From Stictocephala bisonia (Eukaryota > Arthropoda > Insecta > Hemiptera > Membracidae), in contig JAQJVL010001196.1 of NCBI GenBank assembly GCA_035578905.1, forward strand, positions 124,001 to 188,000: a stretch of 64,000 nucleotides of DNA, read 5' to 3'. The notes below the pieces were generated by a model that saw only the letters and a program-made list of their open reading frames with translations, searched no databases and was not told the origin of the DNA. Of this stretch, positions 1 through 11,400 are shown piece by piece; positions within the stretch are counted from its first letter, which is position 1; each line of letters opens with the position of its first letter. The translations under genes were made by a program, and so were the position numbers.

Positions 1-450
1 TAAACAATTTACAATTAGCTTAATCAGGCAAATTTACAAAAAAAAGAAAAATATTCCAATGTGAATCCCTGGTTTAAGCAGGGCCAACGTGATCTTTTTT
101 ACTTATATTAAAATAAATTTGCGTTGCTTAACTTTCACTGATTTTGAATCTATACCAAAACGTAATATGCGAATAAAAAATTATTTGTATGGTTATATTA
201 TAGCTCAAGGATACTAAATGTTTTGTCACGAGGGACGTCATGATAACAAATAATAAACGTGAATGTTTCAAGTATTCGTATTAGGGTAACCATTCAAAGG
301 AATAGAGGTTCAATATCATATGCTTCATCAGACATGTTTACGAAAACCATAATTTTGATTAACCTCTTATGTTAGACTTTTCTTTTTCCGCCACTTTCAG
401 TGTTTACTTAGCTTTACAACTTTTTTATGGTGCAATATTCAAAACACATG
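1..450. other. AT-rich DNA, no feature seen
   Basis: No open frame of interest, no terminal repeats and no tandem structure are visible. It reads as ordinary AT-rich non-coding sequence up to the tRNA-like block that follows. Confidence 0.5.
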
Positions 451-454
451 TTGT

Positions 455-545
455 CGGCTAAACTTTGTCGGATATCCACGGATTTGAACCCATGACCGTC
501 TGCATTGAATTCTAAGGTGCTAACCCACTAGACGCGCAGTACGTG
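455..545 (-). repeat. tRNA-like sequence (probable SINE head or tRNA relic)
   Basis: On the minus strand there is a perfect RNA polymerase III B box (GGTTCAAATCC) and, about 40 bases upstream, a weak A-box-like stretch (GCGTCTAGTGGG, about 9 of 12 consensus positions). This spacing fits a tRNA or a tRNA-derived SINE head. A diverged relative lies next to it at about 600-690. I could not fold a convincing full cloverleaf, so I do not call a functional tRNA. A SINE head or pseudo-tRNA is the better reading. Confidence 0.4.
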
Positions 546-599
546 TAAACAATATTTAGTTAAATATAATCAAGCAAGTTTTAATCTTGAGTATGAATT

Positions 600-690
600 T
601 AAACTGGTGTTTTCCACCAATCAGGTGAAATTCAATCCATGACCATAGCTGAATAACACTGTGGGCTAGAGATGGAAATAATGGTACTTA
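600..690 (-). repeat. Diverged relative of the tRNA-like block at 455-545
   Basis: The minus strand repeats the run of the neighbouring tRNA-like block: a GTCATGG segment followed by a degraded B-box-like stretch. Both copies have the same orientation and lie about 100 bases apart. The B box is broken here, so it cannot be a working tRNA gene. Confidence 0.3.
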
Positions 691-884
691 TGGAACCAGG
701 AGACATTAAGTTATGGAATATTTACCATCATAATTGGTATACTGTAAACGTAGATAAATAATCTGTCCAACTTAGCTCTTGTTGAAATACATTGTAAGTG
801 ATTGAAAAATCGTAAGTGCAGTCTAGCCAGGAGACGAAACAATATTCTATGACAAAACATTGTATATGTCTGTTAAATCTTTGA

Positions 885-1002
885 AATTAAATGAAAATCG
901 TCTTTATTAGGGACTAAGTTAGGACTATAAAGTCCTCTCCTACACTTAACCCCACATTTACGTAAAGACATATATATTGCTTCCAACTAGACCCCCAGGA
1001 CC
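885..1002 (+). repeat. Fragment of a dispersed SINE-like repeat
   Basis: The stretch around TCCTACACTTAACC, preceded by an ATCGTCTTT-like segment and followed by a TTTACGTA segment, aligns by eye with a better preserved copy at about 15405-15580. It ends in a 24-base string (979-1002) that recurs exactly at 3160-3183, so the right-hand part may belong to a second family. No terminal repeats or target duplications were found. Confidence 0.35.
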
Positions 1003-2080
1003 TAGCTGTACATTGAAGAAAGATATTCAGCTAAAATCTGAATAAAAGTATCCTCCAAACCTCCATTATTATTTTGAGAGCAACAAATGAGGCAAGTAAA
1101 TATCTTAAGGTCATAACTTTGAAAAGAAAAAACACACACAAGCTTCCCACAGATAGTAGATAAAGTATAAAAAAGGAAAGAAGGCAACTGAGAGAATGAG
1201 ATGTATGGAGGATAAGTACTATAAACCTTATACAAAGGAACCTCTCCAGGGTCGAGGATAGATTGAGTGAATTCAAAACACCTCAAACTGTAGGTAAAGA
1301 GGCAACTCTGATTACACCTCAAAATGTATTAGGCAGCAATTTTAAATGGTTAGGTCTAAAATACCTAAAAAGGTCTCAAGACTAATGAAGAAGCTTATGA
1401 ATCTTCTGGTAAGAAAGTAATATGCAATCTAGAGCACAATACGTAATAAATGAAGAAATTGTAAAGTCTGACTCTTTGAGGAAATAACCTTTAGGGAGTT
1501 ACCACCTGCCATATATTAAGCTGTGCTCTAATTTTAAGATCTTTACTTAACATATAAAAATACATTTTTGTATGTCTCTCTAAAAGAGCTTGTCCTTTAG
1601 TTTATTAAATGTTCAATCGATACATTGTTTCGTATAATTAATGTTTTAGCGTCATAAAGTAATACATTTCCAATAAAAATCCCATTTATGTAAGGGATTC
1701 TAAAGTTTCATAATAACTCTTGCCATATGAAAAAATAGTTGTTCAATAAAATAAATATTAAAGTATTTTTACTTGATTGGAATATCACTAAGCTAAACAA
1801 CAATGGTAAATCTGCTAGGATGACACAGCAGCTTAGTGTCGTATTACAGTTATGTATGAAAACTGAGAGGTTATTGAAGATTCCTAGCAGGAAGTCGATG
1901 TAAAAAGAATCGGATATTGATGAAATTGATAATACGTGTTATTGAATCTAGAATATTCATCTCTGAGATCGTGTCACATCGAAACTTTCAAAATGTAAAG
2001 ACTTATTCTTTATTGCAGTATAAAATATCAAAGTAAAATTTGCTCATACTAAACTATACAACACATTGTATTGCGTACCA
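1003..2080. other. No supported gene
   Basis: A minus-strand open frame of 106 codons covers 1002-1322, but it has no recognisable domain, contains low-complexity stretches and lies in AT-rich sequence beside a repeat fragment. The rest is AT-rich with no structure that I can support. Confidence 0.4.
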
Positions 2081-2127
2081 TTGTAATCTACACCCTACAT
2101 AACATATATTGTATACTACATAACATT

Positions 2128-2187
2128 ACGCACATGTTATAATGTTATGATTATATTGTATACTACATAACATTATAACATGTGCGT
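2128..2187. repeat. Perfect 22-bp inverted repeat (hairpin)
   Basis: The left arm 2128-2149 (starting ACGCACATGTTATAATG) and right arm 2166-2187 are exact reverse complements, with a 16-base AT-rich loop. A direct repeat of about 20 bases (ATTGTATACTACATAACAT) overlaps the structure, at about 2109 and 2155. It could be the remnant of a foldback element or a local replication-slippage product. No protein is associated with it. Confidence 0.8.
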
Positions 2188-2559
2188 TGTTCTATATAAA
2201 TATACCTACATTGTGTATCCAAGAGCAATCGGTCTACTTTATATTATACACTATTTCACATAGTGTCGAGATATCTTTGAAACTCTTATAATGTTATATT
2301 CTGCACCACATCATATACTTGCTGACATGACGGCCTTCACCATACTGCATCACATACCGTACATTTCACACTTATACACACGCGGTATCACATGTCACAG
2401 CCTGCGTGTGAGTATAAACTATACCGTGGTACAACATACAAGAAACACTGAATCACATTAAACTCACAGAAACAGACACCATACGTACAAGTGTACGGAT
2501 CTAATTGTTATGGATAAATTGATGTTTTAGAATATATTGCCTACACCCTAAATTCAAAT

Positions 2560-2770
2560 AACCATACTTCCATTATTGCTCTCTATCACATTATGTTCAT
2601 GCTCGTATACAAAAATCCACCACGTTCTTCACTAAATTGCGTTATATTCTGAGTTAAAATATAAACTACACATCTTAAAACCTGTGTAACACCATATTCT
2701 GCACGGAAGTATAAAACCACCATTAACTGCCTCACTATACGATCTATATAACAAGTATCAGGATATTATA
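2560..2770 (+). repeat. Diverged repeat copy, partner at 5255-5440
   Basis: This stretch and 5255-5440 share an ordered series of blocks: an ATTGCTCT..TATCAC block, an AAATTGC block, a TAAACTAC.CATCTTAA block and an ACCTGT.TAAC block, in the same orientation. They are either two copies of an unnamed dispersed repeat or a small old duplication. No coding capacity is seen in either. Confidence 0.5.
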
Positions 2771-3159
2771 CTTAAAGGGTTATACGTAATGCATATGACA
2801 TAGTTTTTATAGAGTAAGAGACCTAATTGTTTATACATATTTGGAGGAAGGTGAAATTTATGGACAACGATATTTTTAATATTTTCATACCCAAACAACA
2901 ACCACTTTCAAAAAATAAAAAGTCAAACAGTGTTTCAGATTTCTGCATTATATTTCAGATACTACAAAATTACTACTAGGCTCATTTTATAAACTGAAAT
3001 ATTTTGAAACTATTAAATAAAATACACCAAGTTATGTTTGAAATACATACACATTATATATTAAATAATCATATTGAATACTAAATAACATTCTCAGGTA
3101 AAACCTTTTAACTGTATGTGAATAAAGGAGGTTGTTTTAATGCACCATTTGTTTGTTTC

Positions 3160-3705
3160 GCTTCCAACTAGACCCCCAGGACCACACTAAGTATTGAGGT
3201 AACTTTCTCGGAAGTCGAGGGAGAACAAAGTTTTCGTGTTCTTTTAAGTTGTTTTATAAAAGATTTTACAGCTCTGCGCACTTATGTTCAGCAATTATAT
3301 ATATAGAGAGAGACTGTATTTCTCTGGTTGGTTTGACTACTGTAATGCTTTAGTTATTTATTTTATTATTTATTTTATTATTAAAAGTATATTTATTTTA
3401 TTTTCTACCAATAAATTTATGTAAAACGGAGCCTCTATTCCGGCTTTGCCTGAGAAGAGCTACAATTATTATTTATTTGTTTCAAAAATGCAAAATTGAA
3501 ATAAATAGTATCTGGGATCAGCTTGACAGGTTATATGATTTTATGTGTGTTTTTGTTTTAGTTAAATAGCACATTATATAGTTAGGTTTGTAGTCTATGT
3601 AATATGTAATTATTGTATTGTATGGAGCTATAGTAAATGTTACTGTATATAATTACTGTAATAAATTGTATCATTGTAAATTGAAACAAATAAATAAATA
3701 TTATT
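3160..3705 (+). repeat. Probable LINE 3' untranslated fragment
   Basis: The segment ends in AAATTGAAACAAATAAATAAATA-type sequence followed by ATT microsatellite, which is the usual look of an insect LINE 3' end (AATAAA-containing tail ending in a simple repeat). It opens with the 24-base string also present at 979-1002. No reverse transcriptase coding sequence is readable, so the family cannot be named. Confidence 0.35.
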
Positions 3706-4073
3706 ATTATTGTTGGTTTCCAGCCTAGGTTATGTTGCTTACTTTTTACAGTTTACATTGTTAACATAATTTGTATCCCTCAATCAGTAAAATCCCTGCA
3801 GCCCACTATATAATTTTGTATAAAGCAAAACAAAATGAATCTTGATTAAAGCTTATTAAAGTACATGTTTAATTAAAAAGGTCTATAAATAAAAACTAAC
3901 AATAATATGTATTGATTACAAAAATTGAAGTTTTTTTAGACACACTTTCTTGAAATAAACAGCTGTAATAAATATGTTTCTCATTACTACATAAAAACTT
4001 ATCTTGGATGTATTTTAGTTTATCATTAAACTCAATTTTCAATCTATATTCAAAAAATATATTGCCGGCGTGG

Positions 4074-4209
4074 TGGCTCAGTGGCTAATGCTTCGGACTG
4101 CGTAGGGCAAGGCCCAAGCCCCACTTAGCCACGGGTAGGTACTTCACTTGTTAAATAAAGTTCACGCACAGTCCTGCAGCCCATGTGAAGTAAAAATTCA
4201 ATAAAAAAA
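4074..4209 (+). repeat. tRNA-derived SINE
   Basis: The copy starts GCCGGCGTGGTGGCTCAGTG. The A box TGGCTCAGTGGC matches the polymerase III consensus at 11 of 12 positions, and a B-box-like GGCCCAAGCCC follows at tRNA-like spacing. The body ends in AATAAAAAAAA-type sequence, as expected for a retroposed RNA. The flanks are too AT-rich to claim a target-site duplication. It moves only by borrowing a LINE's machinery and has no coding role. Confidence 0.75.
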
Positions 4210-5254
4210 ACAACTCTTCTATTTTGATCAAACCTGCTTTGAATCATAGTACTTTATGTTCAGTATTTAAAATACTATTACTTAATTTCCTTTTTTTATT
4301 TAGAGATATTGTCCAACAGTTGTCTATGAGGTACCATTTTAAACGTTATAATATTGCACGTTTGGTTTGATTTTGATATTTTGAATACATTCGTCTACTT
4401 TCTAAAAATATGTGAAAATGAAAACTTCAAACAAATTTTTTTTATTTTTTGTATATAAAACTAATTAGGAATTCATAAAGTAATTCCAAAGTAACATTTC
4501 ATTCTTGATCAAATGCAATTTGTTTGGTAAAAAATCCGTAAAAAATAAGCGTTTAGTTTGGATACGCGCGATCGTATGTCCGGTTCGAAAATAACATTGA
4601 TCTCATAGGATTAAAACCATCATGGTCGATAGACTCTGACAGCCTTTGCCGACTCTTAATAGTTTTTTAACAGATATGTTCGGCCAGGTGTGTTGGGGGA
4701 AAAAGAAGCTGCTTGTATTAAAAAAAAGTATTTTACAATCAAGCACAAAATTAACTTCAATGCACATTTACATACTTATGTTTATTCTAAACAAAATTAC
4801 AAATGAATTAATACATGAAAAACAATGTTTAATGTTAACAACATTATTTATATTTTAAATATGGCTACTATTTGATTAAATCCCTATTAAAAACACATAT
4901 GTTAGTAAACATTTTTCAAAGCCATCACGTTTGTTTATTTTAATTATAACTGTTTTTGTTGATTTTATGAACATGGATTCATAATTATTTTAGATAATAA
5001 ATCGAAAAGTATCCAACATATTTTTCTATTTAGTGATGCGTAGCCTACTTATCATAGTTCTTAATTTATGTTACACTAAAAAAAAAAAAAAAAAAAAATG
5101 ACAAACCGTAATGAAATAACATTTCTTCTGTCAAATATGAAATCGTTCAAGAATCTCATGTCTCTTAGTTATGGTAAAATTTATTTTACTGAACAGGTAT
5201 TATATGCAATAAAATAAATTTTCTATACATCTTAAAATAAAAATGTTGACACTC
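4210..5254. other. AT-rich DNA with a 21-base A run
   Basis: Positions 5078-5098 are an uninterrupted run of A, possibly the tail of a decayed retroposon, but no body could be recognised upstream. An open frame at 4646-4858 starts only at a TTG, has no recognisable domain and is rejected. Confidence 0.4.
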
Positions 5255-5440
5255 TATATTGCTCTTTATCACGTTATTTCTTGCGAATACTTGGCCATTC
5301 ACCTTAAATTGCATTAGCTTCCGAATTAAATTCTAAACTACCCATCTTAACACCTGTATAACGTTATATCCTTCACGAACATACGATAAACACCTCTCGC
5401 CATGAATTGCAATACTTTATAAAATACGAAACAATGTGTA
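5255..5440 (+). repeat. Diverged repeat copy, partner at 2560-2770
   Basis: See the partner copy: same orientation and same order of shared blocks, with many substitutions between them. The copies are 2.7 kb apart. Confidence 0.5.
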
Positions 5441-6539
5441 TGACTTGGTACAAATTATAAAAACGTATGAATAAAAGAAAATACTTAATCACCAATCCAC
5501 GAGCGTCTTATAATTAATGAGCTATCTTCTTCATTATCTTTAAAAGCTTGATCCCATACGTATTTTTATTAATTTATAGTTATTTTCTGTGTTATTGGTA
5601 TTTTCGATTTTTTTAATTTTGTCATACAGAATAGTATGTTTTTTATAGGTAAATTGATATTTACTTTGAATAACAAAGGCAAAACTCTTTAGTTTCAATA
5701 ATTGATTAATAATAAGAGTTATCGTATGGAATATATAAAATTCCGTATAGAAACTTTCTTCTGCTACCTAGAATATGGGGTACCATCAAGCGTTTTTCAA
5801 TAGAAAACAACTTTCTTTAATTTTGTCTATAATTATTGTTAGGTTATTTACATACAGTATGTAAAAAGTGCAGTGTTAGCAATAAATTCAATACTTCAAC
5901 GAATTCTAAGAGAAAAGCAAGGTTACCAACTTCAATAATAATTGTCATTAAATAAAAAAGTACCAAAGAATAATATTTTATATTTTCATACCTCACTTAG
6001 TTGAAAAATATCAAAACATGTTTTACGTAAAGTCTTATATTATTTTTATTAATTAGTTTTATTACTATATAGGCTAATTTTTAATACCTGTTTGAGTTTA
6101 CTATTGTACTGTTATATCTAGTGTAAACAAGTGTAATATGATACCTTGTAAAGTATATATTTATTGTATCAGAATATTTATATAACAAGGCATTTTATGA
6201 ATTATTTTTTCAATCATCTGCAGCTTTTAAATTTCACAATTGTATATTGTAATGTATACTTGAAACTTGTAAATATTTACACTCGGCTTTGAACCATTAA
6301 AAAACCTCAAATAAAGCACCTCAATTATGTATGAGTGGAATACCATAAAACTTACTAGATATTGTTGTAAAATGATAGAATACTTTCGTAACCACACGCC
6401 CCTTAAAAAGACGGCAAAACGATCAGTCTGCTATTATACTCGCTACTTAGTTTACCCGCTATTTAGCTTTACACTGTATACATTGGAACAATCTGAAATG
6501 AAGCTTAATGAAGCTAAAGTTGAAAAAAGTTAAAAGATA
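5441..6539. other. No supported feature
   Basis: AT-rich non-coding sequence. A 68-codon open frame (6327-6533) lacks a domain and contains no sign of exon structure. An AATAAAGCACC polyadenylation-like signal near 6310 has no gene attached to it. Confidence 0.4.
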
Positions 6540-6940
6540 GATTTTAAGATATTTCATTTTCGGAAATTGTCAAGACGTTACATTTCGGTCAAGAATGGAA
6601 GATATTACAATTTGACAAAGTGTCAAGATGTAACATTTTGATCAACGTATGCATTTATGAGATTTTTATCAGTGATTCTAGCTGTTACATTTTGGCAAAT
6701 ACCAAGATTTTAAATTTCGGTCAGAGTCAAGATTTTACATTTTGGCAACATATCAAGATTTTACATTTATGACAATTTTCAAGATATTATATTCTAGCAA
6801 GTGCCATTATTTAAAAATATCACGATGTTACAATTTGGAAAATCATCAAGATGTTTTAATTTAGTCAAAGAGTATTGATGTTACATTTCGCTAGTTATCA
6901 AGCTATTAGATTTTTCAAAACATCCCAGGTTTTTTTAACA
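6540..6940. repeat. Decayed tandem repeat built on TCAAGAT-TTACATTTTGG
   Basis: About ten loosely spaced copies of a motif resembling TCAAGATTTTACATTTTGGC follow one another, with irregular unit lengths of roughly 35-45 bases and many substitutions. It looks like an old minisatellite that is no longer being homogenised. No coding potential is evident. Confidence 0.65.
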
Positions 6941-7748
6941 TCATAGTGTTAAGTTTTCCTCTTTTTGGCAAATATTCTTGTATGTTAATTTTGAAAAAAA
7001 GAAAATTATTCGATTTTTATCCTTTGCAACAACATTAGACAACGTTTATTTATTAACTTATATTTGAGAGGAATATTATATTTATATGTTCTACTATTTA
7101 CCACCAAGTTAAGGAGCTTCTTATGTTATCTCCACAATTCGGTATTCTATGAATACGATTCTTTCTCATAAAGCATTGTTTTGCAACCCAATATGTGACC
7201 GTATAAAATGTTAAGTCCAAGCTTTATTTCAAGCAATATCAGTACAGGCTATGTGCCATATATAATGACAATAGACCCATCTCTGACAGTTAAATAACAT
7301 AGTCAGACCATGATAGTAGCAAAAAAACGTACTGGGTATTTGATAAAACATTTATATATTATTTAGTAAAACACTAACACAATAGCTATTGTATCTATCA
7401 CTCTTTGTTGTGTAAATACAACAGCATATTCACTTTTATCGGATGAGTTTTGTTTGTGTTTACTGTTGACATTGGAGTGCTTACAAATACCATCATACTA
7501 TCTTTTAGTTGCATAGTAGTAAAATAATGAAAAAGGAATGTAACTAATTAAAATTATAGAAAAAAATAAACAACGCGGGGTTAATATTTTATAAAAGATC
7601 AATCATACTGAAGTTATTTAGAAGAGAAAACGTGAATTTTTGTTGATTTTGAGAAAACACAAGTCTTCATGATATTGACAAACTAGAATGGCATCCAAAC
7701 TAATAACATACGGAATCGAACTAGTAACCACTTACCTAAAAACTACAC
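6941..7748. other. No supported feature
   Basis: AT-rich sequence. The last 60 bases or so may already belong to the 5'-truncated LINE that follows, because the LINE reading frame can be traced slightly upstream of 7749. Confidence 0.35.
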
Positions 7749-8240
7749 CTAGAAACGGCGTATTATGGTTTGATTTACCCCCATCTTACCTACGGTTTGG
7801 TTCTATGGGGAGCTTCCGCAAACAATCATTTCAGTAGGGTGTTCAAATTGCAAAAACGAGCTATTCGTATTATAGCGCAATTAAGGTTCAGAGAATCCTG
7901 CAAAGATTCATTCAAACAACTGCAACTGTTGACCCTGCCCTGCCTCTATATACTGGAAACAACCTTATTTTATGTCTCTAAGGGAAACATGATAAGGGGA
8001 CGAGACATACATTCGTACAATACGAGGGGCAGGGACAACTACCGAACTGGGAAACACAGGACGGTAGTTCACGAACGCTTGCCCTTATATGCGGGTGTCC
8101 GATTTGTTAACAAGTTGCCAGATTCAATTAGAAATGCCCCAAAGCCCAAGGTGTTAAAAACTCGTCTCAAACGCTGTTTAGCGTCACAGGCGTTCTATAC
8201 CTGTCATGAGTTTATGGCATATGACTGGGAGACCACATAA
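7749..8240 (+). pseudogene. LINE reverse transcriptase C-terminal fragment
   Basis: About 160 codons remain open, without a frameshift, from a protein that is normally around 900-1000 residues. The surviving part lies downstream of the YxDD catalytic motif, so it has no enzyme activity by itself. It is probably a fairly young insertion, since the frame has not yet been interrupted. Confidence 0.85.
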
Positions 8241-8422
8241 TTAAAGACTTACAACCGATGCTGGGGGGGGGGAATTGGCATGAGTAAACGGAGGATACAA
8301 TGTATGTATGACTGAGGTGTTACTGTGGTGTATATGGTAAAAATTATAGTTAGTATAGTCTTGACAATTGCTATGCATTTATTGTAATGTTCCTGGCAAT
8401 AAAATATTTGATTTGATTTGAT
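7749..8422 (+). mobile_element. 5'-truncated LINE 3' end (CR1/Jockey-type)
   Basis: The frame from about 7749 to 8240 encodes the C-terminal, post-catalytic part of a non-LTR retrotransposon reverse transcriptase. The hallmark is YPHLTYGLVLWG near its start, followed by the VFKLQKRAIRII helix and a basic C-terminus. The catalytic reverse transcriptase core and the endonuclease are missing, as expected from incomplete target-primed reverse transcription. After the stop there is a 3' UTR of about 180 bases with a G10 run (8263-8272). The element ends in AATAAAATATTTGA and a short TTTGA/TTGAT simple repeat (to about 8422), the kind of tail used by LINEs that prime on microsatellite-like ends. 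No ATG starts the frame. Family assignment beyond CR1/Jockey-like is uncertain. Confidence 0.85.
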
Positions 8423-11400
8423 ACAGTAACTGATAATAAATCACACGTCTTTGTCCAACGGGGTATTTATGAGATAAGAAAACGTGTTTGATCGGAGGCT
8501 AGTTAAGTGAACGTGAGATCTTATGAAAATTGATTAATATCTAATATCTAAATATCGGAGCTGTAAGGGGGAATTTGAGATATCTTAAGGATAAAGAGAA
8601 AAATAGTCATTTACTATGAAAACTATGCCGTAATTATTTTAATGGTCTTAGTATTTTAACAAGTATAAATTATATTGTAAATTAGTTTTGCATTTGGTAA
8701 ACAGAAAGAGTCTGGTATTTTAGTTTGAATAATATAATGTAACTATTAAATTATTACTTGACTAGCAGTACGGTTCCAAAGTAGAAAAGCATGTCAAATC
8801 AGTGACAGGTGCTGTACAGTTTGAATTACTAGATAACTCACTCAAGCCAAAGTTAACTATTTATATAGCAATTGGTACTCTCACGGTTCATCGTGGTCAT
8901 TTTGTGTCCATTTTCAACTGTCTGAATTCAATATAAGTAGTATTAGAATATTAATACAGGTTGAATAGTTGACATTTTTGAATATAAGTTTTTAAAGAAA
9001 ACAAATTGTATCACTTCAGTTTGTATTGTAGTTATTCGTTCTTTATTATAAAAAGTGTTTAAATTAAAACGTACCTAAACACTTGTATGATGAGAAAAAT
9101 ATATTATTTACATTTAGGCAATCTAACACATGTATTACAATATGCCAGATTACATGACACTTTTGTCTATGTTAGTGGATTATTTTAGGCATGTTACGTA
9201 CTTAATATTAAATATTTTATATATATAGTTACTTGTAATTCATAATTAAGTAATTTAATAGTTTGTTCCTATTATCTGTTTTTATAACCTCTTAAGCATA
9301 AATTGTTACGTACATACTCATAACATGTTCACCTGTTACTATATTGAAATTTAAATAATAATACTGGCCTCTATGCACATGCACTTGCCAAAACTCAAAT
9401 ATCAGGTGACATTGTCTAACCCTTGTAACCGGTGGTGTGAACCCCCAACACGCTTCACCCCTCTACCTAAAATTATAACACCAGTTCAACTTATGATGCT
9501 ATGCGGAACGGTTCGCTCGGATCTCGCGTCACGATTGCCGTGACCCTCTGTTATAGTGTATAATGTTTGTTTCATTAACCAGTGATCTTGTTTTTCCTCA
9601 ATCTCTCTTCTCACGATCTACTCAGCATTTTATTCAAAGTGAATTCTAAACAGTGTTGTGTTGTGCTCCGAACTGATCGCTAGACAACATCGACATATGA
9701 GGCCGGGTGGATCCATCTCTCATCTTCTCAGTTCTTCGCTCCAAGATATGCACTATCTCCTCTAAAGGTACAATTGGTTCTTTTTCATTAATTTCTACTT
9801 ATAAAACGCATCTCCCTGTCTGTGATCGTTCGTGGTAACGTCTTTTGTAGTGTTTTCTTTACTAACGTGGACGTTAGTTGGCCCTCCGAAAAGGCATTAA
9901 ATTTAACATTCTCTCAAAACACCCCCAATAAGGCAAATCTTTGTAAATCTTGTGAAACTTGCACCTCTTTTTCTCATTACACTTTATTTACTTCACATTT
10001 TCTTTCTTCTTTTCTTGCATGAGTATTTTTTAGTTTTTTTCACTAACCTTATAACGCACATTTTAAATATTTAAATGGTACACATATTATCTTGTTTCAA
10101 AATTATTTATTTACTATGTAAGAGTTGTAAAGAAAAAAATGGATATTTATCAATATTACTACCTAAAATATATACAATTTACTTTAAGAATGTTACTTCA
10201 ATGCTGTATAGGGAACTTAAAAAATAAAATTGAAATTTTACTACTTTTATTCTTTATGCACCATCTACATTCATAGTAGTCCCAACACACCCTTAAATAT
10301 CTCACACACACTCTCGCGAAATGACTCAATGTGCAACAGTGTTGTGAACATGTGTCCTGTGTGAACTTTTCTCGTTATCACAAATTCAACTATTAACCAT
10401 TTTATACAGACGTATTAATAATATTACGTATTAATAAACCATTTTAATTTTTATTAATACGTAAAGTTCGATATGTTTACCAATAGCTGATAAGAGTGAG
10501 ATAGGAGATAGGATGATAATTTTGAGATTTTGACACGAATAGGAACATAAGATGAGAGGGGGAGGGGGTAAGAAAAATAAGGCTGGGAAACTACCACCGT
10601 ATTGAATAAAGTTATTTAGTAGGAGAGAGGGTTCTAGTGACGACTCACGTTTGTTTGTGTTATCATAGATGTGGAAAATCGTCCGTTAAATCATATTTTT
10701 AATAGTTATTTAGTAGCAGACATTAACAGCATACGTGCTAAAACTGACGTATATATTTTTAGTTGCTTATATTCACCAAATATGTATCATAAATAGAACC
10801 GTTCGACACCACTATATGATATTTCCAACTGTGGCGTAACTCTTTCTACTTATCTGTAAACTGATCAGTAGTGGTACTATACAGTACATAGTAGACCGAT
10901 GTCAGCCGTCACTTAGTGCCTATGTGATAACGAAGGACTGTAACAGCCTCTTATCAGCTAGCCAGCCGTGTTAAACAGTGCCAGAAGTTTCCAACCAGCT
11001 GTGTTCTCACTGCAGACGTTATCATTGACAGGCACTTTAATACTTAAGTATGTCTGATTAAAAATTAATAGAACAGTGGAAGAGTTAAAATCTGACATAA
11101 AAATAATTTCCTTATTATGATGTATTGTACGTTATAAATAGGAAGTCTTAAGTAAAGATGTATCTTGGACTTCCAACAGCATATCTAAATTCTACAGGTT
11201 ATCTTGTTAGAAATATATAGAGAGACATGTTATCATCGGATATGATATTTCTCAACCACCGTAGTGTAACCAAACTCCAGGAGAGCAAACTACTGGTATG
11301 CTACACGATGCACTGGATAATCGATTCCTTTAACATAGTGAAATACAAGAGTATTTGACATCTGGCATCAGAAAACTGACATTCTGAATTGACGCTATCA

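Noticed and set aside
455..545. Functional tRNA gene on the minus strand
   Set aside because: The B box is perfect, but the A box is weak and I could not fold acceptor and anticodon stems convincingly. Kept as a tRNA-like repeat.
1002..1322. 106-codon minus-strand open frame as a gene
   Set aside because: No domain, low-complexity composition, an overlapping alternative frame and a location beside a repeat fragment.
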